Below, piece after piece: positions 1 through 5,027 of a stretch of DNA of 5,027 nt. This DNA is from Gemmataceae bacterium (GTDB lineage: Bacteria; Planctomycetota; Planctomycetia; Gemmatales; Gemmataceae), in contig JAOAAM010000573.1 of NCBI GenBank assembly GCA_026418875.1, forward strand, positions 1 through 5,027, in the 5' to 3' direction. Within the stretch, counting starts at the first letter, position 1. Each line of letters starts with the position of its first letter. The position numbers were made by a program, and so were the translations under genes. The notes below the pieces were generated by a model, which did no database searches, was not told the origin of the DNA, and saw only the letters and a program-made list of their open reading frames with translations.

Positions 1-29
1 GTGGGCTCGGAGATGTGTATAAGAGACAG
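1..29 (+). other. Nextera read-2 adapter remnant (non-genomic)
   Basis: Bases 11-29 read AGATGTGTATAAGAGACAG, the 19-bp Tn5 mosaic end used in Nextera libraries, and bases 1-10 match the adjoining read-2 adapter stem. This is untrimmed library sequence at a contig end, not a transposon in the organism. In the frame of the downstream kinase the adapter carries a TAA at 20-22, which artificially closes the reading frame and makes a TTG at 53 look like a start codon. Confidence 0.96.
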
Positions 30-1642
30 ACCATCATCTGATCCATCGGGATTTGAAACCCTCAAATATCCTTCGTAACGAGCAAAACCAGATCAAGCTG
101 GTCGATTTCGGTCTGGCGCGGCAGTTCACCAGCACGAAGACGGAGCCACGCTGTCTCCTCGGCTCGATCGAGTTCATGGCCCCCGAGCAGAGCATCGACC
201 CGACGCAGGCCCGGGAGGCCGCCGACATCTACGCCCTCGGGGCGACGCTGTTTTGGCTGCTGACAGGTCACACCCCGTACCCACGAGAAGAGAGTGTGGC
301 TCGGGCTTTGTATCGGCTGCAAAACGAGGCCCCTCGCCGCCTGCGCGACTACCTGCCCAATGCTCCACGGGAGCTGGATGAATTGATCGCACGGATGCTG
401 GCACGCCATCCCGATGAGCGACCGGATTCTGCCCGAGTCGTGATGCAAGCGCTTGCTCGCTTCGCCGCCCCGATGGCCGCCCATTGGGAGATGGAAACTC
501 GAGCCGATGCCCTGCCCCTGCAAGTCGCCGGGATTGATCCCGAGCGCAAGCCGAGCATTTTGATCATTGACGACGAACCATCTTACCGCCGCATGGTTCG
601 AGCCTCCTTGGAGACGATTGGCGCCATCTGCTACGAGGCCGAGGACGGAATCACGGCGATGGATCTCATCACGGAAAAACCAATCGACGTGATCCTGCTC
701 GATTTGCAAATGCCCAATGTGCACGGTTATGACATCTTGCGAGCGTTGCGGGCACACCCCCCCCGACCATATCTGAAAGTGCTGATCTCCTCCGGCCGGG
801 GCAGCTCGACGGAATTGGCTCAGGCGCTCGAGAACGGGGCAGACGACTTCATCCCCAAACCGGCCCCCGTTCCGCAGTTGATTGCCCAAGTGCAGCACGC
901 CTTGAGGCTCAAAGATGCCCAAGATCGTCTGGATCAACTCGCCCGGCACATGATGACGGTCAACAAGCAACTCGAGCACAGCTTGCAGACCCGCGATGCC
1001 GACGTTCGCCGGGCCGAGGATGCACTGTTGTTCGCCATGGCGAAAATGGCCGAGATGCGCGAGACGGGCATCCATTTGCACCTTCTCCGCCTGCAAAAAT
1101 ACGTCGGTTGTCTGTGCGAGCGGCTGCGCGAAGAGCCAGGTTGGGGCGAGATCATCAACAAAAACTTTGTCACCGACCTCGAGCGCTGCATTCCACTTCA
1201 TGATGTCGGCAAGGTTGGTCTACCCGACGAACTTGTGAATAAGACGACCACCCTGACGGAAGAGGAACGCCGCATCATGGAGACGCACACCATCATCGGC
1301 TCCAACTTGATCGACGCGGTGGCACACAGCTACGGAAAATCATTGGAGTTCTTAAGTCTGGCTCGTGCCATCATTCGGCACCATCACGAACGTTGGGACG
1401 GTCGTGGCTACCCAGATCGCCTTGCGGGAGAGGACATCCCCGCCGCGGCCCGAATCGCCACCGTGCTCGACGTATACGACTCCTTACGCCGACCTCGACC
1501 GTACCGGCCTGCGATCTCGCATGCTCAAGCGGTCCGGCTCATGCTCTTCGAGTCGCCTGGTCTTTTCGACCCTGCCATCTTGAAAGCGTTCACCGCCTGC
1601 CAAGACCAATTCCAACAAATTTACGACTCGATGCGGGAATAA
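30..1642 (+). CDS. Ser/Thr protein kinase–receiver–HD-GYP phosphodiesterase fusion (5' partial)
   Basis: This is a three-domain cytoplasmic signalling protein lacking its N-terminus. The frame is open from the adapter junction and begins HHLIHRDLKPSN, so the true start and the ATP-binding N-lobe lie outside the contig; the TTG at 53 sits inside the catalytic loop and is not a start. Kinase C-lobe: the HRD aspartate is at 50-52, the DFG motif starts at 104, then an APE motif and DIYALG; both catalytic aspartates are present. Receiver: acidic pair DD at 569-574, phosphoacceptor Asp at 701-703 (LLDLQMP), conserved Lys at 857-859. A helical, probably coiled-coil linker follows. HD-GYP: HD at 1199-1204 (LHDVGK), HHHE from 1379, GYP at 1406-1414, then DVYD and RPY; the metal ligands I can see are intact. 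The ETG..HL segment near 1056-1095 seems two residues longer (HLHL) than usual. In this family HD-GYP domains hydrolyse cyclic-di-GMP. I infer that kinase and receiver inputs control that activity. Domain calls are secure; the signal and partners are unknown. Confidence 0.93.
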
Positions 1643-1663
1643 GTCGTTGTGGCGCAAGGACTT
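1641..1663 (+). terminator. weak hairpin at the kinase stop codon, possible terminator
   Basis: AAGTC (1641-1645) pairs with GACTT (1659-1663). After one mismatch, TTG pairs with CAA around a 5-base loop. A TTTT run follows only at 1671-1674, too far away for a classic intrinsic terminator. It also overlaps integrase coding sequence on the other strand, so the call is tentative. Confidence 0.2.
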
Positions 1664-1681
1664 ACGTCAATTTTGTCGGAA

Positions 1682-1779
1682 ACTGATTCTATTGCAGAAT
1701 TGCTGCAACTATTTTCGTGGCTAGAGGGTTGGGAGCAGTTTACCTGATTTAACATCAAGTCATTTCCACTAGAATCAGT
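1682..1779. repeat. 10-bp inverted repeat pair at the integrase 3' end
   Basis: ACTGATTCTA at 1682-1691 is the exact reverse complement of TAGAATCAGT at 1770-1779, with 78 bases between. The second arm also starts a small AGAAT/ATTCT hairpin (1771-1784). Both arms lie in the poorly conserved C-terminal tail of the integrase, close to the junction with the kinase gene, where attachment-site structure could be expected. No function is shown. Confidence 0.4.
1692..1714 (+). terminator. candidate intrinsic terminator downstream of the kinase gene
   Basis: A perfect 6-bp hairpin, TTGCAG (1692-1697) with CTGCAA (1703-1708) around an AATTG loop, is followed after three bases by TTTT (1711-1714 region ATTTT). 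It lies 50 bases past the kinase stop, where a terminator for the + strand gene would be expected. The stem is short and only half G/C. It lies inside the integrase tail on the minus strand, so a chance structure or a recombination core site are alternatives. Confidence 0.3.
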
Positions 1780-1784
1780 ATTCT

Positions 1785-1804
1785 GGCGCGCGCAAAAGCG
1801 CGCC
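1785..1804. repeat. G/C-rich hairpin within the integrase gene
   Basis: GGCGCGC (1785-1791) pairs perfectly with GCGCGCC (1798-1804) around a GCAAAA loop. No T-run follows on either strand, so it does not look like an intrinsic terminator. On the minus strand it encodes part of RFCARQ just after the catalytic tyrosine region. Confidence 0.5.
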
Positions 1805-2142
1805 ACTTGAGTAGCCCTCTCGAAGTGTTCCTCGGTCACTTGGCGGTAGTGTGCCAGGGCAATTCGCTCGGAGTGACCCAACCAGGCAGCGGCAACATGG
1901 CTGGGGTATTCCTCAACCAATTCTGTGGCCCTTGAGGCTCGCATATTAACAAAGGGTTTGGGGAAGGGGGCAACCCCGGCCTTCTGGCAAATCCTCACAA
2001 ACCAAGGTAGGAAGTTACTTTGCCCACCCCTAGGCTGTACAACAACATACTTGGCACCTTCTGGGGCCAGCTCGAATTGTTTCTCCAAGGCCAAACGAAG
2101 CTCTGGAAATAATGGAGTAACCCGCCAACGTTCTCCCGTTGC

Positions 2143-2145
2143 TCA
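2143..2145 (-). other. in-frame TGA interrupting the integrase
   Basis: On the minus strand the codons run ATC AAG ACA GCC TGA GCA ACG GGA GAA. The family resemblance continues straight through the stop in the same frame, so this is a point nonsense mutation, not a frameshift. The replication gene next door ends in TGA, which argues against TGA being a sense codon in this organism. Confidence 0.9.
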
Positions 2146-2910
2146 GGCTGTCTTGATGCAAGGAACAATCATCCGGTTTCTGTCCCAAAGGATGTGTGAC
2201 CATTCCAAAGCCATGACCTCTGAAGGAACCCTAAGGCCCCCGATCCTAGCCAACGTGAGAACAGTGACCCAATTGTGGTTTGGGCAAGCGTCCAGTAATT
2301 TTTGAAAGGTTTGCCGGTCTACAAAGTAGTCTCTCTCCCGGTTAGGTTTGGTTGTGGTGGGTATCCCTTCAAAAGGATTGCTGCGGATCAACTTCGCCTT
2401 AACCGCGGCCCCAAAGAGTTGCCTTGCCCAGCCTACTCTACGGCGGATTGTGTTCAAAGCCCTGCCCAGCTCGGGCCATTGGGAAAATGCCACAGCGTCT
2501 GCCTCTCCTACTTGATCAAGTCTTCGGTCACGGCCGAAGAATGTAACAAGCATGGAAGCTACCTCCCCAAGCCTATCCTTGGTCCGCCATGCCAGGTCTT
2601 TTCTCGTCTCAATGTACTTCTTGCACCACCCCCCGATGGTGGGGACTTCTTGACAATCTTCGATCAACCCCACCTTGGCCAGTTTCTTTTTCAGCTCCGG
2701 GGAGATACTACTGACCCATGCTAGGGTATCCGGTGGGGTAGCGCTACCGAACACCTTGGCCCTTCGTAACGCTTCAACATGCTGGGCCACCCTCTCCGCC
2801 TCACGCCTACCTACGGCCCCAAGCCGGATGGACTTCCTCACCCCCTCGGGGCCGACGAAAATTACCCGCTTCCCACCGCCTCGGTCATTACTCACACTCG
2901 CCATTTTCAA

Positions 2911-2918
2911 CCTCCTTT
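2911..2918 (-). promoter_or_regulatory. Shine-Dalgarno sequence deciding the integrase start
   Basis: The minus strand reads AAAGGAGG, then six bases, then ATG at 2904-2902. This near-perfect ribosome binding site at ideal spacing supports that start over the upstream in-frame ATG at 2964, which lies inside the tandem repeats and would add 20 unconserved residues. Confidence 0.85.
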
Positions 2919-2927
2919 GGCCTCTTG

Positions 2928-2944
2928 TCGATTTTTCGATTTTT
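2928..2944. repeat. two tandem 8-bp TCGATTTT units in the integrase leader
   Basis: TCGATTTT occurs at 2928-2935 and again at 2936-2943, followed by one more T. The period of 8 matches that of the neighbouring GCCGACAT array a few bases away. On the transcript side it gives an A-rich stretch upstream of the ribosome binding site. Confidence 0.6.
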
Positions 2945-2948
2945 CCGC

Positions 2949-2979
2949 GCCGACATGCCGACATGCCGACATGCCGACA
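2949..2979. repeat. tandem array of four GCCGACA units, period 8
   Basis: GCCGACA starts at 2949, 2957, 2965 and 2973, with a single T between units; on the integrase strand this reads TGTCGGC four times. It sits between the weak promoter candidate and the integrase ribosome binding site. The tight periodic direct repeats resemble protein-binding iterons or recombinase arm sites. The spacing is far too short for CRISPR. Confidence 0.9.
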
Positions 2980-2992
2980 ACCCCCAGCAGGA

Positions 2993-3021
2993 TTTATGAA
3001 TCTTTTGGCACTATGTTGCAG
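2993..3021 (-). promoter_or_regulatory. weak promoter candidate for the integrase
   Basis: On the minus strand CTGCAA (3021-3016) and CATAAA (2998-2993) are 17 bases apart, with 3/6 and 4/6 matches to the sigma-70 consensus hexamers. A start just downstream would put the GCCGACA array at the very start of the transcript, in an operator-like position. Planctomycete promoters are poorly defined by sequence, so this is only a suggestion. Confidence 0.25.
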
Positions 3022-3034
3022 TTAGCTGATTCAT
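2996..3034. repeat. 7-bp inverted repeat in the integrase/primase spacer
   Basis: ATGAATC (2996-3002) is the exact reverse complement of GATTCAT (3028-3034), with 25 bases between. It frames the promoter candidate and starts right after the replication gene stop. It could be an operator, a weak terminator stem or chance. Confidence 0.35.
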
Positions 3035-3036
3035 TT

Positions 3037-5027
3037 TCACCCGTCTGCACCCCCTGTCGGCGCGTGTCGGCGCGTGTCGGCGCTGAGTAGGCGGAACCGC
3101 TTGGGCTGGCCGGTCGTTTCACCGCCTTCCCAGGCACCGCGTTTCTCGACCACCAGGGCGTTCAATGCCGTTTCGGCCGCTTCGGCGGTTCGATACCGCC
3201 GGAGCGCGCGTTGAACATCCCGGATGGTTGTAACGCCACCCTGTCGCTCGATCCACCTGGCCAGGCGGTCCAACTGGTCGTCCGCGCCGGTCGCCAGTAG
3301 AGTCTCGTACACTCGCCGGGTCTCGGACTTGAACCACGCGGTCGAGCTGACCGCCCGCTGCATGGTGTCCGCGGGTATCGGGCTGGTCCCCGTTTCCCCG
3401 CGCCACGCTGATTCGACGCTGTGTAGGATCAGGGCAAGCCGTGCGGGTAGCTCCTCGGCTTTCGACCATGCGGCCGCCAGGTCGCCGGTCAGCTCAACCT
3501 GCTCGGCCGCGTGACGGTCGAAGTGCTCAAGCCACACTGCTTTGGCCTCGGGCGTCAGCCGGACAATTTCCGGCGTCGGTTCGACCCCATCGGCGCGAAA
3601 TTGAAAACCGTATAAACGTCGAAACAGTTCAGCGATGGAATCGATCAGCCGCTGGTCAACCCCCTGCTCGTTCCACCGCTTCGGCCGTCTCGGAGGGGCG
3701 ACCAGCAACAGCCGGGCCAGCAAGCCACTCTCGCGGTACTCGGCCGTCATGACCCGGCGGAGGATTCCAGGTTGGACGCCGCCGGTAACGCAGACGCAAG
3801 CCGCGGGAACGTAGGTCACGCCGCTTGTTTTTCTGTCCACGGTCAGTGGGAGGGCGTTGTAGGTCGATAACCACCCCGGCAAGTCCCCGCCGCGGGTCTT
3901 TGCGTAGCGGTCCAATGACCCCAGCCAACCCGCCAGCTCATCGCGGGCGAGCAACACCCCACGGGGGTTCCCCTGTAACGCATGCGCCGCAGCTTCGAGT
4001 GTCGTATCGGAAACCACCAGCCGGGGGGGAATTGGTTTCTGTGGCTTTTTTGGTGGTGGTCCGGCGTCGCCCTTGTGCCGCCGCCATTTCCCTTGGTCGC
4101 GTTCGTAGTGTTGGACGTCGTTTTCGTATAGCTCCATCGCCTTTTCATAGGCCGTCCACACTCGAGCTTGATGGTGGCGAACTCCGACCAGGCCCGCTTC
4201 GAGAGCTGGGCTTTTCCCGCTTCCCGATTCGCCGACCAGGGCCGTCCACAAAATCGGTGGCACCCGCCACCCCGGCTTCAGCTCCAGCCGCCGCGTCGCG
4301 CCGACCGCTGCACCGCAGGCGGTCAGCAAGGGGACTGCAACATAAGCCGGGTCTACTCCGATGCCCTTCGCGGCCAATTCGGCGTACTCGCGCAGCGGGT
4401 CCGGGAGCAACTCGACCGGGAACGGCTTGTACGGTTCCTCCTCGGCAGTTTCGCCCCCAAAATCGCCCAGCCCGATCGCTGGCGCATAGCGGGTCACCGA
4501 TTCAGCAATTCGGCGAACCTCCTCGTCAGGTAACGGCGGGCGGCAGCGGCGCTCGTTGATAACCAGCAGGGCCGCCGCGATTTCCCCGGCCGTCAACCCG
4601 CGTCGTCGCATTGAACCGGCGAAGGAAGCCAACGCCGTGTTTCGCCGCCCTTCAGGAATGACCCCCTCGGCCATTGGGCTGGGGGCCTCATGCTTGCCGT
4701 TTCGCCCGGTCTTGCCCAGCCGCTCAGCCACCCTGTCAATGGCATCGATCAGCCAGTCGGGGGGCAAAGGCAGCCGCTCCGGCGGGCCGATTTCACCGTC
4801 GAGAAGTTCATATTCGCCCTGCTCCCCAACCGATGGCGGAGCGATGATGAACGACCCCGGGCCGGTCCTCAGATCAACGTTGTCCGCCAGCTCACCGACC
4901 CACGGCCGCCAGGTCTTCTGCCCCGGAAGTTTAAACCACAGGTGGCGGCCCCCGCGCGGGGTTCGCCCCACCGCCCCGGCCGACATGAACAGCTCCTCTC
5001 GCTGGTCCGGCTCGTGGGGCCACGGGT
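3037..5027 (-). CDS. Prim-Pol / PriCT-1 / DUF3987 replication protein of a mobile element (5' partial)
   Basis: This is a primase-polymerase fused to a P-loop helicase-like domain, expected to start or drive replication of a phage, plasmid or integrative element. The frame stays open past the ATG at 4986 to the window edge, and upstream codons (PWPHEPDQREELF) look like Prim-Pol sequence, so the start lies outside. Numbering from that ATG: residues 8-90 are the C-terminal half of the Prim-Pol fold, with His15 (PRGGRH) and Asp38 (VDLR) as likely active-site residues and the APPS motif at 49-52; the first Asp motif is outside. Residues 108-168 match PriCT-1 (EGRRNTAL, RRRGL, PPLPDEEV). Residues 190 to about 550 match DUF3987, with Walker A GESGSGKS at 252-259 and an acidic pair RDE at 348-350. 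A winged-helix-like tail follows, ending in a repeat-encoded low-complexity stretch; TGA at 3037-3039. It is on the same strand as the integrase, 132 bases upstream of it. Family assignment is firm; the element type is inferred. Confidence 0.9.
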   Translation of the reverse strand, partial: PWPHEPDQREELFMSAGAVGRTPRGGRHLWFKLPGQKTWRPWVGELADNVDLRTGPGSFIIAPPSVGEQGEYELLDGEIGPPERLPLPPDWLIDAIDRVAERLGKTGRNGKHEAPSPMAEGVIPEGRRNTALASFAGSMRRRGLTAGEIAAALLVINERRCRPPLPDEEVRRIAESVTRYAPAIGLGDFGGETAEEEPYKPFPVELLPDPLREYAELAAKGIGVDPAYVAVPLLTACGAAVGATRRLELKPGWRVPPILWTALVGESGSGKSPALEAGLVGVRHHQARVWTAYEKAMELYENDVQHYERDQGKWRRHKGDAGPPPKKPQKPIPPRLVVSDTTLEAAAHALQGNPRGVLLARDELAGWLGSLDRYAKTRGGDLPGWLSTYNALPLTVDRKTSGVTYVPAACVCVTGGVQPGILRRVMTAEYRESGLLARLLLVAPPRRPKRWNEQGVDQRLIDSIAELFRRLYGFQFRADGVEPTPEIVRLTPEAKAVWLEHFDRHAAEQVELTGDLAAAWSKAEELPARLALILHSVESAWRGETGTSPIPADTMQRAVSSTAWFKSETRRVYETLLATGADDQLDRLARWIERQGGVTTIRDVQRALRRYRTAEAAETALNALVVEKRGAWEGGETTGQPKRFRLLSADTRRHAPTGGADG
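3055..3083. repeat. tandem array of three TGTCGGC units, period 10
   Basis: TGTCGGC starts at 3055, 3065 and 3075, with GCG between units, ending TGTCGGCGC. The core heptamer is the same as in the 2949-2979 array but in the opposite orientation, 75 bases away. It lies within the last codons of the replication gene, where it encodes ADTRRHAPT, a low-complexity tail outside the conserved domains. This suggests that DNA function, not protein function, may keep it. Confidence 0.85.

Larger units (their letters stand above)
1621..2904 (-). pseudogene. tyrosine recombinase (phage-type integrase), interrupted by an in-frame TGA
   Basis: This is a site-specific recombinase of the tyrosine (lambda integrase) family, which would insert or excise the element carrying it. 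I take the start at ATG 2904-2902 because AAAGGAGG lies six bases upstream; the frame stays open to an ATG at 2964, but that one lies in a repeat array. Residues from about 90 to 190 look like the SAM-like core-binding domain. The catalytic domain has box I Arg225 (GGLRVPSE) and the hairpin Lys251 (KTA). TGA then falls at codon 254. The same frame continues without another stop (ATGERWRVTPLFPELR) to Arg322 (NMRASR), His344 (WLGHS) and the nucleophile Tyr353 (HYRQV), ending at TAA 1621-1623. The stop product would lack the second Arg, the His and the Tyr, and so be inactive. KTAR at this point is plausible, so one CGA-to-TGA change is the simplest origin. The usual HxxR histidine is Val319. Readthrough or a sequencing error remain possible. 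Confidence 0.88.

Noticed and set aside
1..29. Tn5-like transposon end
   Set aside because: The sequence is the engineered mosaic end plus adapter stem at the very edge of the contig, which is library contamination.
53..55. TTG as the start of the kinase gene
   Set aside because: It is the Leu of HRDLKPSN in the catalytic loop. The frame continues upstream to the adapter junction, so the gene is truncated.
62..1201. Long minus-strand reading frame (379 codons) opposite the kinase gene
   Set aside because: It is antisense to three clear domains, has no recognisable motifs, and reads as a mirror of the real gene's codon bias.
2143..2145. TGA recoded as an amino acid (altered code or selenocysteine)
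   Set aside because: The neighbouring gene ends in TGA, Trp is encoded by TGG throughout, and Cys/Sec is not expected at this spot of a recombinase. A nonsense mutation is simpler.
2905..2964. Upstream ATG at 2964 as the integrase start
   Set aside because: It lies in the tandem repeats, adds 20 unconserved residues and has no ribosome binding site, whereas AAAGGAGG sits six bases before the ATG at 2904.
1692..3038. Direct-repeat att pair: TTGCAG…ATTTTC at 1692-1716 and 3016-3038
   Set aside because: Only short blocks (TTGCAG, GCTG, ATTTTC) agree and gaps are needed to align them. Both lie on the same side of the replication gene, so they would not bracket the element.
2949..3083. CRISPR array
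   Set aside because: Units are 7 bp with 1- or 3-bp gaps and no unique spacers, and no cas genes are present.
1925..3090. Several plus-strand frames across the integrase
   Set aside because: All are antisense to conserved recombinase motifs, with no ribosome binding site or family resemblance.
3825..4559. Plus-strand reading frame (244 codons) opposite the replication gene
   Set aside because: It has an Arg/Pro/Ser-rich shadow composition, no domain, and overlaps the conserved Walker A region of the real gene.

Overview
The window looks like one short contig from a planctomycete, probably of the Gemmata/Isosphaera type. Two things point there: a Ser/Thr kinase–receiver–HD-GYP fusion, and a tyrosine recombinase whose C-terminal motifs (NMRASR, WLGHS, HY.QV) resemble the integrases I know from that phylum. 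This assignment rests on protein style, not on a database search. The first 29 bases are not genomic. They match the end of the Illumina Nextera read-2 transposase adapter, including the 19-bp mosaic end, so the real sequence starts at base 30.

Layout. Bases 30-1642 (+) hold the 3' part of a signalling gene: the second half of a Ser/Thr kinase domain, then a response-regulator receiver, then an HD-GYP cyclic-di-GMP phosphodiesterase domain. Its 5' end is cut off by the contig end. Facing it and overlapping its last 22 bases is a tyrosine recombinase gene (1621-2904, -). A single in-frame TGA at 2143-2145 interrupts it, while the reading frame on both sides stays in the same phase. Next comes a 132-bp spacer (2905-3036) with a strong Shine-Dalgarno sequence, a weak promoter candidate and a tandem array of GCCGACA units. 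Last is a long gene on the same strand (3037-5027, -, 5' end cut off by the window end). It encodes the end of a primase-polymerase domain, a PriCT-1-like domain and a DUF3987-type P-loop domain, which is the replication protein of an integrative element, phage or plasmid-like element.

Interpretation. The kinase/HD-GYP gene is probably resident chromosome. The replication protein and integrase look like one end of an integrated mobile element lying against the 3' end of that gene. The integrase region is clearly lower in G+C than both flanks by hand count of sample lines. The in-frame stop suggests that excision may no longer work, unless the stop is read through or is a sequencing error. The most unusual non-coding structure is the pair of TGTCGGC tandem arrays in opposite orientation: four units with period 8 upstream of the integrase and three units with period 10 inside the 3' end of the replication gene. 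They are candidates for recombinase arm sites, replication iterons or an operator.
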